From: Eudorina sp. 2006-703-Eu-15
Lineage: Eukaryota; Chlorophyta; Chlorophyceae; Chlamydomonadales; Volvocaceae
Length of the DNA stretch: 64,000 nt
NCBI GenBank assembly: GCA_003117195.1
Contig: BDSI01000080.1
Location: 62,001-126,000 of the forward strand
Direction: 5' to 3'
Of the stretch, positions 24,201 to 34,700 are shown piece after piece. Both the position numbers and the translations under genes were made by a program. How positions within the stretch are numbered: position 1 is the stretch's first letter; the number at the start of each line of letters is the position of its first letter. The notes beneath the pieces were generated by a model that worked only from the letters and a program-made list of their open reading frames with translations, made no database searches and was not told where the DNA came from.

Positions 24201-25003
24201 GCCTGATGACGCGACAGCAGGAGGCCAGCTGCGCTTTCGCGCTCCGTGAGAACAAGGCACCGAACAGCAATGACCCGATGATGGCTCCGCTCCGGGCGCC
24301 TCCGGCGGAGGACATGGCCCCATGCCGACAGCACCCGGGCTTCCCATTGAGCGGGACAGCCAGGGGCCGCCGAGCCGCACCACACGCTGCGATTGCGGTT
24401 TCAATGGCCCGTGCGGGCCGCACGCGGCCCTTTGAGCGTGGGTAGGGGTCAAGCACGTGTAATTTACACGGAATAGCAGTAGATGCCTCCTGGGGAATGT
24501 CACCCCAATCATTTGAGCGGTAGTTACCCAGCTGCTCCCGTGGTCTGCAGAGGAATCCCCCCGGCGGTCCCCTCCACCTCCTGCTCCAGGCTGCTGAACT
24601 TGATGGGCAGCGGCAGGCCCCGCACCGCGCTGCGCACGTCCTCCGCAGACGCGCTCAGCTCAGTGGCCAGCTCCGAAACCGCCGCGTCGTCGATGCGTAC
24701 GTGCTCCGAGTGCAGGGCCGCCACTTCGGAGCAGGACCTGCTCGCGGCGGAAACGTAGCCGTAGGGACCGGACGGGAATCTGGTTTACTTGCGGAACGTG
24801 GAACCGTGGAACCATGGTACGGTGGGCGAGCCGGAGTACATAAGATGGAATCCCAGCCGGGTCGCAACAAGGCCAAGGGGATGTTCATGGGGTTGGAAAC
24901 GCCTCAACCATGAGACATACGCTCAGCAGCTTCCTTTGGTGTCAGGGTTGCCACCGGTTGCCCACCTGTGTACGAGGTCCAGAACATTGGGTGATCCAGG
25001 CAT
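21259..25003 (-). CDS. QNG1: queuosine 5'-phosphate N-glycosylase (Q salvage, DUF2419)
   Basis: Members of this family release queuine from queuosine 5'-phosphate so it can be reused to modify tRNA. Seven exons on the complement: 24966-25003, 24578-24737, 23832-23989, 23525-23615, 23028-23158, 22378-22574 and 21259-21761. Phases close throughout and give 425 residues. Exon 1 is only 38 bases (MPGSPNVLDLVH) and joins on to RSCSEVAALHSEHVRID. Further family-like blocks are LLDFGSGYDKQL, SMYDIHQVFGID, VQVMPGVTMSK, RKAQNLAADL, ADSG...AVLRAKGVLRLSQEL and the terminal VTKHITTSIMAY. The Lys of RKAQ and the Asp of ADSG are the best candidates for the catalytic pair known from structures of the family; this assignment is inferred. 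The last exon carries an Ala/Gly/Pro/Ser insertion of about 75 residues (roughly 21360-21600) between two conserved helices. It is divergent from the LIN1 gene. Confidence 0.85.
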
Positions 25004-25315
25004 ATTGAATTTCTACGCACGTTTTAAATTGAAATGAGCGCTTGATGTAAGGCGCCAACAGCTGCAAGGTAAGATCTAGACCGTCCAAGGTAGGCCCAAG
25101 CCAGCGAGCGCAAGAAAACTATGCAAACACTTGCATCGTTTGCCTTCGAATAGTCTCAGACAGAAGTAGATACATCTTTTCGGTATCGTGAGGACGACCA
25201 AGACTAACTGCCATAGGCTCCGAAACTGATACCGCGACCGAATGTACCTCTGTTTTTCGACATTAGCACTAAGATGTCTTCCTAAAACAAATTAAAGTCC
25301 CATTGAGTGTAAAAA
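25004..25315. promoter_or_regulatory. shared upstream region of QNG1 (-) and LIN1 (+)
   Basis: 312 bases separate the two divergent start codons. The stretch is clearly more AT-rich than its surroundings. No specific motif was recognised. Confidence 0.6.
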
Positions 25316-28300
25316 ATGACGTTGCCGAATGATCAACGGCCCACGGGCGACTCAGGAGCGACAGGCAATCGCGAACGGCGAGTCCGTTTCCTTAATCAAA
25401 TCGAGGTCCGGGAGCTGCCAGCTGCAGAGGAAAATGCGGGACCGGCGGAACGTCGACGTCAGACCATCCTTCCGGGCGAAGGTGAGGGACGAGCAAAGAT
25501 GGCTTTTCCAAGTGTTTTCATCTACTTGCAATGAAATTGTTTCATTTGTGTCTTTTGCAAGCCATGGTATGCTCTTGGATGCCAATCGAAACCCTCGGCA
25601 ACCCCGTCTGCCGTGCACGTCTGCATGCCCACACAACCACGATGCCGACTCCTTTTGGAGCGGTTGCTCAACTTCCGGTTGGAAATCACGCAAATCGCAC
25701 ACATACACGCCGATGGGTCTCTGATGCCATCCTGGCCTGAGGCCGCCCTCGGTTCTAGGCGTACGATGAGGCCGCGACCACCATCAGCACCTGTCCCACC
25801 GTCGCTTAACATCCGCCTTCCTGACTCGCTCTTTCTACGCCCCGCATGTGATTGTGACTCCTCCTCCTTTATGGCTGGCCGCAGACGAGGGCCGGGTACG
25901 TCGGGCGACGGTGGCCGATAAGCAGCCGGTTCCGGAGCCCGAAGGTACGGCAGCCCTCCCTGGAGCCATGCGTCACATCCTGCCGACTTCAGGGTTCTGG
26001 CGCAGCGCTTGCCCATCCCTGCCATGGCGTGGCCCGTGCAATTGCGGCCCGGGGCCAGCATCCGGGGTCCCCCTAACGTTATCGTGCCGCATCAGAGGCC
26101 CTAGCCCCGCCGCATCCGCCCCGACCGTATCCGCCCGTGCAATGGCACACGCCCGCGACGTGTTTCGGCGCCGTGTCCTCGACACCACGAGCATCGACAC
26201 CACGCGTAACCCACATGCCGTACTCTCCTCCCATTGCGGCCGTGCCGCTGGTACGGCGCGCATGGTGGCCCCCCCGGCAACCCATGTGCTCCACCTGTAC
26301 GGCACATACGGCCCTTCTTCATTCCTCATTCCCCACGTGCTGTTTACACCCGCAACCCTCACCTCCTCGGGTTCCCTCCGTGTGCCTATTTCGAATACCC
26401 CCCCCACGGGTGGCTAGGACCCATCCTGGCTCTGGACCCCACCCTGGCCGCCACCCGCCGCGCCCGGGTCCGTGCGGAGGCGCTGAGCCGCATGCAGCTG
26501 CTGGAGGACACCTCCATGCCGGACGACCTGGCGGCGGCGGAGGCCGAGTACGATGAGCCGGAGGAGGTGGGACGCAAGGGGGAGCGGGACGGGGCGGGGC
26601 GGGACGGGGCGGGGCGGGACGGGGCCGGAACCGCGCGGGGCGGAGGGGCATGCGGCGCAGCTTTGGAGGGCGAGGGGCCGGCACGGTGTATTGCGTTTGC
26701 CTGACGCGGTCTCCTATGAACGCGGCTTAACCTGCCCCGCCCTGTTCCGGCCTGCCCCCCACACGTGGCCTGCTCCTCCTCCTGCTGCTGCTGCTGGCTG
26801 GGACGTGGGACCTCCCCTCGCCGGCCTCCCCGGCAGCTGTACAACGAGGCGGGTATACCCATCGAGCCCTTCCACCTGCGCGCGGAGCGGGAGGCGGGGT
26901 ACTTCGATGCCGAGGTGCGAGGGGGACAGCTGGACACACCCACCCACAGCCGGGCGGGTCGGGGCCCATGTATGTGGTAATCATCCACAGAACAGGGAAG
27001 GGCGGGCAGGGTGCTGGCCTGGCCTGGCCTTGCTAGCCCGAGTTGCCCGCGCGCATTCGTCATCGCCGTGTCGGTGACGGCGGACGGTCGACGGCGCACA
27101 TCTCATGAAGCTCAGTGGAGTGGACGGAAGAGTTGAGGCCATGGGGTGTGATCGGGTGTTGCAGCGCGAGTACGACATGGCGGCTCGGACGACATGGAGG
27201 CCGAAGCAACCGAACCCCGCACCGCGCGGCGCCCTCCCCTCCCCTCCCCCGGATTTCATTGGTCGCAGGGCAACTACCTGGAGTACCGGCTTGATGCAGA
27301 GGATACGGACGCCTGGCTGGAGAGCATCATGGTACGGCGATACGGCGGTTCTGTACGACAACATGCGGAGTTGTACAAGCCGAGGATGCTGAGGGGTCTC
27401 TCTTAACACATCCCTCCTGAAAATTTATTGCCTCAGAGCTCCCCCTAGAAACCAACGCACCCAAGGATCTAACGAAGGCCGGGGTTGGGTGGTGATAGGG
27501 TTTAATCAACCACCAGGATGCTCACAGGGCGGCGGGTAGCTTCGAGGCTGGTTCAGTGGTTCAGGGGCCCGTGCAGGTCCGGTGCAAAGCCGCATACGAG
27601 GGAACATTCTTGACACAACGCAACGCCGGCGAGGCAACCAGCCGGCTCGACCTTGCGCAGTGTTGAGCACCGCACCGCACCGCACCGCACCGCGCGAATC
27701 CTGGCCTTTGCCCCCAGACGCAAGGGGGCGGAAGTGGACGCAAGGGCGCCCGCATCGACGTTGCGTCCACGCCTCTTGTTCCGTGTCTTAACCTTGCTGG
27801 CCTCTCTGTGTACGACAGGACGAGCACCGCCAAGTGCGAGCGGACCCGACGATGCTGGCCAGGAGGCAGCGGGCCGCGGCTCAGGGCCGCGGGGCTCAGC
27901 CGGCCTCTGGGGCCGGAGCGAGACCTGCCGTAGGCACGACCGCTGCGAAAGCGCGCCGCAAGCGCTCGGCCGTCGCCGCCGCCACGGGTACGGCCGCCGC
28001 CGCGGCGGCCGCGGCTGACGCCGCGGCGGCTGCCGAAGAGGAGGATGACGAGGACTCGGACGATCAGGACGGTCCGTACGACATGGACATTCTGGACGAC
28101 ACGGGCGCCGTACTGGAGGAGGACGAGCGGGCCGTGTATCAGAAGCGCGTGGCGGATCTCCTCCAGCTGGGGGAGACGCCGCTCGACGGGCTGAGGCGGC
28201 TGGGCAAGCTGATGCACGGTGGTGAGGCGGGCACCACTGGGCCGTCTGCCGTACCGTCCGCGCCGGCGGCGCCGGCGGAACCTCCTACTGCCGGACCAGC

Positions 28301-30276
28301 GGCCACAGCAGCAGCCGTAAGGCCCCCCGAGGAGCTGGGCGTGGCTGGAGACAACCGTGGCGGCGGGGGTGCGCCGGCGGCGGCGGATCCGTCCACCGCA
28401 GCCGCGCCGGAGGGGCGCGGCAGCGGCGGCGGCGGCGGCGTCGATGCGGGCCAGCCTGCCGGTCACACCGGCGGAGGTGGCGGCTTGATGCCGGCAGCAC
28501 AACTATCCTGTGGAGAGCGGCAGCGGCTCAAAAAGATGCGGCGAGGGCAACTGGCAGGGCCGGGGCCGGAGCCGCCACCGCAGCCGTACGATGACAAGAC
28601 GGAGGGAACTGGGGGCAAGCCAGCAGAGCGGCATCAACAGCAGCAGCAGCCAGAGGATGCGGATACTAAGATGGTGGACGTGGCCTCGGGCGGTGCGACG
28701 GGTGCTGTTGCAGGCCCGGCTCCGAAATCGGGGTTGGAGGCGCAGGCGCGCCGTCCCGGCGACGCGCCGCCGTCGCCCGCCGCGCGGCAGTCGGTGGCGG
28801 ACGCGGCGGCGGCAGCTGCGGCGCGGCGGCGGCCCGCGGCGGCAGCCCTTTCGGAAGAAGCCCAGGAGGCCAGGTGGGGTGGAGTGCGGTGGGTCGTCGT
28901 ACGACAGGCCGGGGGGGGGGGGTAAGGGGTTTGGGTTCGCGTCACGCCGAGAGGCTGCCTCGCTGTGCATCAAGTGCCGTCGTGACCTCATCCTCGCCTC
29001 CAAATCTCCGCCTGCCGTGTGTGTCGCATGTGGCGCCTTGAAACTGCGATGCCGTTGGTGGTCGAAAGTACCGTTCGGTCGTTGCTTGAAGGCTTGCCTC
29101 ACCCCGGCGGCCCCCTCCACGGCCCCCATCCCCGCCAGGCGTCAGTTCGACCGGCTGACCAGCTACGCCAATCTGCTGCTGTCCGCCGGCCTGTTCAACG
29201 TGTACGGCAGCACCCGCGAGCAGCTGCTTCGGGCGGCCCAGCGGACCCTCGGGGTTGACGTCGTACGGAGCCTCACCGTGGCGGGGCTGCGACCCGTGGG
29301 TCAGGCGGCGCCGCCGGGCAGGACGGCGCCCAAGCGGGCGGCCGCCGCCGCCGCCACCGCCGCCTTGGCAGTAGACGGCGCTGGAGGCGCAGCAGCCAAC
29401 GAGAAGGGCGCGGCCGGAAAGCGGCGACGGACGTCGACCGAGGGCACGACGACGGAGGCCGCGACGGCAGGTGCGCGGTGTTGGGGTCGAAGCGAAAGCA
29501 GCCCAGACAGCATGGGGTTTGGGTACCGATGACTAAATTGACTATGTAGAAGCTGTAGGAATACCGGTGTGGATGTCAGATGGTCGGTAGGACCACTGAA
29601 GGAAGGGTACAGGCACCCGACTGACCCAGGTCCGCGCCGCTCCGGAACCCTTGTACGGCGGATCCAATGATCCTCAGACGCCGCATCCGGAGGGGCTCCC
29701 GGCGACACCCAGCTGCCGGCTGCCGGCGGCGCTTCGGCTGCCGTGGACGCGGACGTGGACATGTTCGGTGATGGCGACGAGGACGGCGGCGGCGGCGCCG
29801 CTGCCGCCTCCGCGGCCGGTACGACGGTCGCCCCGACGGCCACACCCGCCGGCGCGGAGGCGCAGGTGACATTGCCCGCAGCGACGGCAGTTGCAAGGGA
29901 GCCAGACGTCGGCGAGGGTGGTGCAGGGCCCGGGCCGGGCAGCGCCGCCGCCGCCGTCACAGATCTCGGTGGCGGCGCAAAATCGACCCATGGGTCACTG
30001 GACGGCTTTGAGCTGGACCTCGACTCGGGCTACCTGTACTCGTCACAGCTGGGTTACTACTACGACACTAGTACGGGACTGTACGGCGACGCAAACACAG
30101 GGCTTTGGTACCGCCACGTGGCTGCGGGGGACAGGTCTGACGGCGGGGGTGGCGACGGCAGCGACGGCGCCGACGGCTTACCCGTGCCGGGCCTGGGGGA
30201 GCTGGGCGCTGGAGCCCGCTTCGAGGTCGTATCAGCGGCTGAGCAGCCGCAGGAGCAGCAGCAGCGGCAAGGCTAG
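25316..30276 (+). CDS. LIN1: Lin1/CD2BP2-type U5 snRNP-associated protein
   Basis: This homologue of yeast Lin1 and human CD2BP2/U5-52K would act in assembly of the U5 or tri-snRNP of the spliceosome. Eight exons: 25316-25481, 25885-25944, 26418-26566, 26837-26914, 27269-27331, 27819-28873, 29139-29470 and 29678-30276. All junction phases close, giving 833 residues. Family marks: a basic VRFLNQIEVREL near the N-terminus, GIPIEPFHLRAEREAGYFD followed by GNYLEY and DAWLES, the helix YQKRVADLLQLGETPLDGLR, and FDRLTSYANLLLSAGLFNVY with TREQLL. Exon 6 (1,055 bases) contains long Ala/Gly-rich, poorly conserved stretches and an acidic EEEDDEDSDDQDGPYD run. At residues about 752-780 the protein has GYLYSSQLGYYYD-TSTGLYGDANTGLWYR, an OCRE-like aromatic repeat. 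No GYF consensus is seen. The ATG at 25316 is chosen because exon 1 then matches the family's basic N-terminus. Confidence 0.85.
27667..27695. repeat. CGCAC pentamer repeat
   Basis: About five tandem CGCAC units in the intron between LIN1 exons 5 and 6. Confidence 0.85.
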
Positions 30277-31722
30277 AGTTGTGTCGGGCGGAAGCGTTAG
30301 CTGGCTGTAAGTTGTCAAGGTGACGTTTGAATTTTGGTCCGCACTCCGCCAGGTCAACGACCAACGCAGTTAGTTGCGAGCACATCGTCCGCCACCGGCG
30401 TCGACTGACGTCGTTCCTTCTGTCTTGTGGTAGTTTGGTTCGATACTTGACGCGGTGCCGCGGCGGGATGTACGCTGCCGTTGTGGTGTGCGCGCGTTGC
30501 TGTTGCCGGGGCCACTGCTGGCGGTCGCGGTGGTAGTAGCCCTAGACTTCCAGGCCGTTGACTCAGTCGGGCAAAGCGCTGCTATGCTCGGATGAAAATC
30601 TCGGACTCGGAATCTCGGACTCGGGAGCTGCCCCGCGGCACCGAGTGACGGCACTCGCGACTCGCCCCATCTCTGCGTAGTACCCAGCCACATTTGCATT
30701 GTTACAAGGGTGTCGGTCGCGCACATTCAACCTCCACGTTAGGGCCCGTGGTTTTACTGATTCCGGATGGAAAGAACCATCGACGTGTCGTACATAGTAC
30801 GACAAGCACGTCACGTAGCCTGAACAGCTTCCCTGAAGAGCACAAATACCGTATGCCGACGGCGCGACCGAGAGGATACGACAACTCAGCAACTGCGGCA
30901 AACGAAGACCGAAGGCAAGGAAAGAAGATCGGTAGTTAAAAGTCCTGCAGGCGAACAACTCGCCTCACGCCGCAGCGTGGCTCGGAGCGCTTCGTTGTTG
31001 GGGACCGCTCCAAACGGGTCGTGCTCCCACACTCGTTTGGGGCTGCACACATGAGCCACCCTTCAATCCATCGAGGGGTACGACTTCGTAAAGTGGCTTT
31101 GCGCTAAAGGGGCAGCTGCCGCCACCCGATGGGCCGCCAGCCGCGTTTCGCGGGGGACAATCGGAGGCAGGCTGCGCGGACGTCGGCGCGCCGCTCCCCA
31201 GGACATGTTCCAGTTCGAACTACCCATGCAATGTATACGCAGCCGGAAGGAGAAGGCGCTGCCACACTCCGAGGCAGCGATCGTCACCGGGGGAAGAAAG
31301 GAATGGCGCACCTCCGCGACAACAACTTGAGCTCAACTCGGCCGGGAGGGGGGCCCGCTGCACCGCGGCCGATCAGTGGGCGCCCCACAACCTCAACATC
31401 AGCAGCCCAACATCGGCAACATGATTAGAGGAGAGACCCGACCGTCAGCAAAAGATGTGTTTGTCTCGGCCCGAGCACATGCCCCGAGAGGAAACGTCCG
31501 CCCAGCTCCCCCGACGGCTGCTACCCATCCATTGACTCGAACATTCGCGTAGGACCGTTCCTCGCGGAACCAGCGCCCGGTCACCATCCCGCCACCCCAG
31601 AGAATTTGGCAGGTCAACGGAAGCTACGGAACCGTACAACTACAATCCAGGGTCCAAATGTGTTGATGGCCGCATTACCCGGACTTGCGCGGCGTGTCGA
31701 CGCCCAAGCCGCAGGACGCTCC
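30277..31722. other. convergent intergenic region (3' ends of LIN1 and the BAR gene)
   Basis: No gene recognised. TGTAA for LIN1 lies at 30306-30310. TTACA at 30702-30706 could serve the minus-strand BAR gene, about 1 kb from its stop. Short open frames show no family resemblance. Confidence 0.5.
30306..30310 (+). terminator. candidate poly(A) signal of LIN1
   Basis: TGTAA, 30 bases after the LIN1 stop. Close spacing makes it either a very short 3' untranslated region or a chance copy. Confidence 0.4.
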
Positions 31723-34700
31723 TCAGTAGCGGCCGCCGCCGCCCGCCGTCGCCGCCGCCGCCGCGGGCTCCAGGGCCCCGCCCCTGCCGCCGCCGCCGAT
31801 GCCGCCTCCCGGGATGAGGACGGGGCCTTGCTTGGCCGCCTGCGCCACCTCCGAAGCCAGCTCCCGCAAACCGCCAATGAGGCCGCCGCCGCCGCCGCCA
31901 CCGCCGGTGGTGGTGCCGGTGGTGGTGCCGGTGGTGGTGCCGGTGCCAGCGGCGGCTGCGCCCATCTCTGCGGTCAGGCCGGGTCGAGACAGGACAGGTC
32001 GGGTCAGGTAGAGTCGGGAAAGTTTCGGTTCAATAGCGAGCAGGGGGACGCCAACGGCTGTACGTCCCACCACCGAAGGGGGCATCCGGCGGCCTCGTGG
32101 GGGCGGGGGGGCACTTGGGTGGCGGGGATGCGATGGCGGTTCGTGGCGTACGGCATACCCATCGACTGGCCGAGCGTCCTTGACGCGGGGCTCGTACCCG
32201 CAGGATGGCGAACGGGCCTACACGGGTCAGATGGTAGCACTGCAGGACAACCCGAAACCGGTTCCAGTTGCTGTCCCGGAAGAAGAGTAGAGAACACCTT
32301 GCGGCAGATGCGCTCAGGAAGCTGTGTGGTGACGCCGTACATGTGATGGATACACGCTTACACGACCGCAGACGACCCAAGGGCAGACGCCGGACCAAAA
32401 GCGCAAAAGGAGACGAAGAGAACGCGCGCATCTGTTGTCAAGTCCTCCCTCCCGCCCCAACACCCGCACCGTCAAACGCACCGGCGGCAAGCTCGTCCTC
32501 GGGGATACCGGGCATGCCGCGTACGACAGGTGGTACGGGATCGTACCGCGGGGTCTTGGCGTCCGCCGACGTCTGCGATGGGACATGGGAGGCAGGGAGA
32601 GGTGAAAACATTGGGAGCCACTGCAACGCCCACGGCTCTCGGTTCTCGCATCCAGCTGTAACGGTCTTCTGTAACGTCCACTCATTCATTCATGACACGC
32701 AGCATCACACGCCACGCAAACCCGAAGGCGCAACGGTGCTTCGCTCCGCGGCTTAGCCTGATTCCAAGATTCGGAATCCAGTGCGCCGGCATGCGGGCAT
32801 GGGACGCCGTACCTGCAGCGGCTGCGCGGTGATGCGCTTGGGCCGCAGCGCCGCCGCCACATCCGTCTGCGCGACCCCCGCGCCCGCCCCCACCAGCGCC
32901 AGCGGACTCGCGGCGCGCTTGACGCTGTCGGGGATGTCCGCGATGAGAGGCGTCGGGTCGCCGATGGCGCCGTACTCCCCGCCGGCGTTGAAGCGCGGGA
33001 AGGCGGGCAGCGGCAGCTTGCAGGGCCCGAGGGCCACAGCACTCGCCTGGGCACACACAGGGGGGGTATAGGAAATAGGTAGACAATTTCAAACTGCGCT
33101 GCTGCCAGAGCGACGGTTCGACAGGAGAAAATTGGTACAGTGCCGTAGATCGCCAGCGACGACGACGGTGTAGGCGTCGGTGTTGCCAAAACCAAGTAAG
33201 ATAGGGATGTGGCATGGGACATCCGGCGCCCCCCCCGGCCCCATCGGGACACGGGGGACGGCGTAGGCGGATTCGATATCGACTGAGGTTCCGGAGCAAG
33301 GCCAACAGATGCACAGATCTCTTTGGGGTTTTAAGGTTTGTTGTTCCGCTCTAACATTCGTTCGTTGCGCTATACCACGTGTTCATCATCACGGCAACAG
33401 TGACGCGGCACTCGATTATCTCAACCCTCAAATGGGTGCCGTACCTTGAAAAAACGTTACAGCCGTACCTGCATGGCATTCTTGACCGTCAGTAGGGACC
33501 CCGCCACGAACGCCTTGAGCCAGGCCGCGTCGCGGACCAGGCCGCTCAGGTGCTCCCACACCATCTGCTCCTGCTCCCGGTACGTCGCCTGTACGGCTGT
33601 GTACGACACCAAAGCGAAACCGCAGCATGGTACGGCAGACCGGGGGCCAGGTCGGCTCGAGAAGCCATTGCCAACAGCCGACAGCGATGTCTCGCGGGTA
33701 ACTGCGAGCGGCACTTCGTGACAACGGAAAGCCTTGTCCCATTACAGGCCGGGGTTGCTTGGAACAGTCAAGAGTACGTGGCTAGACGCTACTCGAAAAT
33801 ATGGACGACTTATTGCAGGTTACACCGCGACTCCAACAGGCATCACCGGTGCCGACTGAATCCAAAGCAACGGCAGAAGCGATCACGCCCGGCCGGTGCC
33901 TTACCCCCCAGCTTGCGCTGGTAGTAGAGCGAGGAGCGGATGAAGTCCTCCTTGCCGCGGATGGCGTGGACGCTCTCCTCATCGCGGCCCGCCACGCCGC
34001 CCTGGCCGTACGACAGCTCGTACTCCTCCTCGCTGGTCTCAGAGCTGGTGGTGGACGTGGTGTCGTCCTCCTCGCGGCCGCCGCGGCCGCCTGGGCCGGC
34101 GGAGCGGGCTGAGGACACGACACGGTGCGGTACGGCAGGGTACGGTGCGGAGACTAAAAGACATGCCGTAAGACTGCGTGGTGCGTGGACAGCGACAACG
34201 CACAGTCCGGATCGCGCGCCACTGCACTTGGCTTCGCCGCGTGGTGAACCACGCGGGGGGCCGGGGGCCCCACCCAACGGGTTGGGCATCCCCGGGGTAG
34301 CACGAACGCCGGCGCCACGCCGCATGATGGACCCGGCCATCCAGCCTCCCCCCCCCCGACGCCCCACCTCGCCTCCGGCGGCCGCCCGTCCGTTCGCCGC
34401 CCGCCTCCCGCCGCTCCATCGTCGCGAGCGCCCTCATGTAGCGGCGGTGCACTCGGCGCCGGCGCGCGTCCACGTCCAAGCGGAGCCCCTCCAGCTTCCG
34501 CATGCGGGTCTGGCAGGGGACCACACACCGGCCAGGCAGGCGGGGGACAGGTGAGGGACGGGTCGTTGGATCCAGGGCGCACCCAAACTGCGCGAGCCCG
34601 ACCGTGGCTAGGGTCTCCTGCGGCGGCGTGTACTCTCAAGCTTGCTTACGTGTCCCGCGGGTCAATAAGCTGATGTAGGGGCCGAGGGAACTTTAACGAG

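Noticed and set aside
31614..31901. Alternative frame for the last BAR-gene exon
   Set aside because: Using the first acceptor AG gives an Arg/Ala-rich frame. The next AG two bases later gives LIGGLRELASEVAQAAKQGP, which reads like protein and keeps phase.
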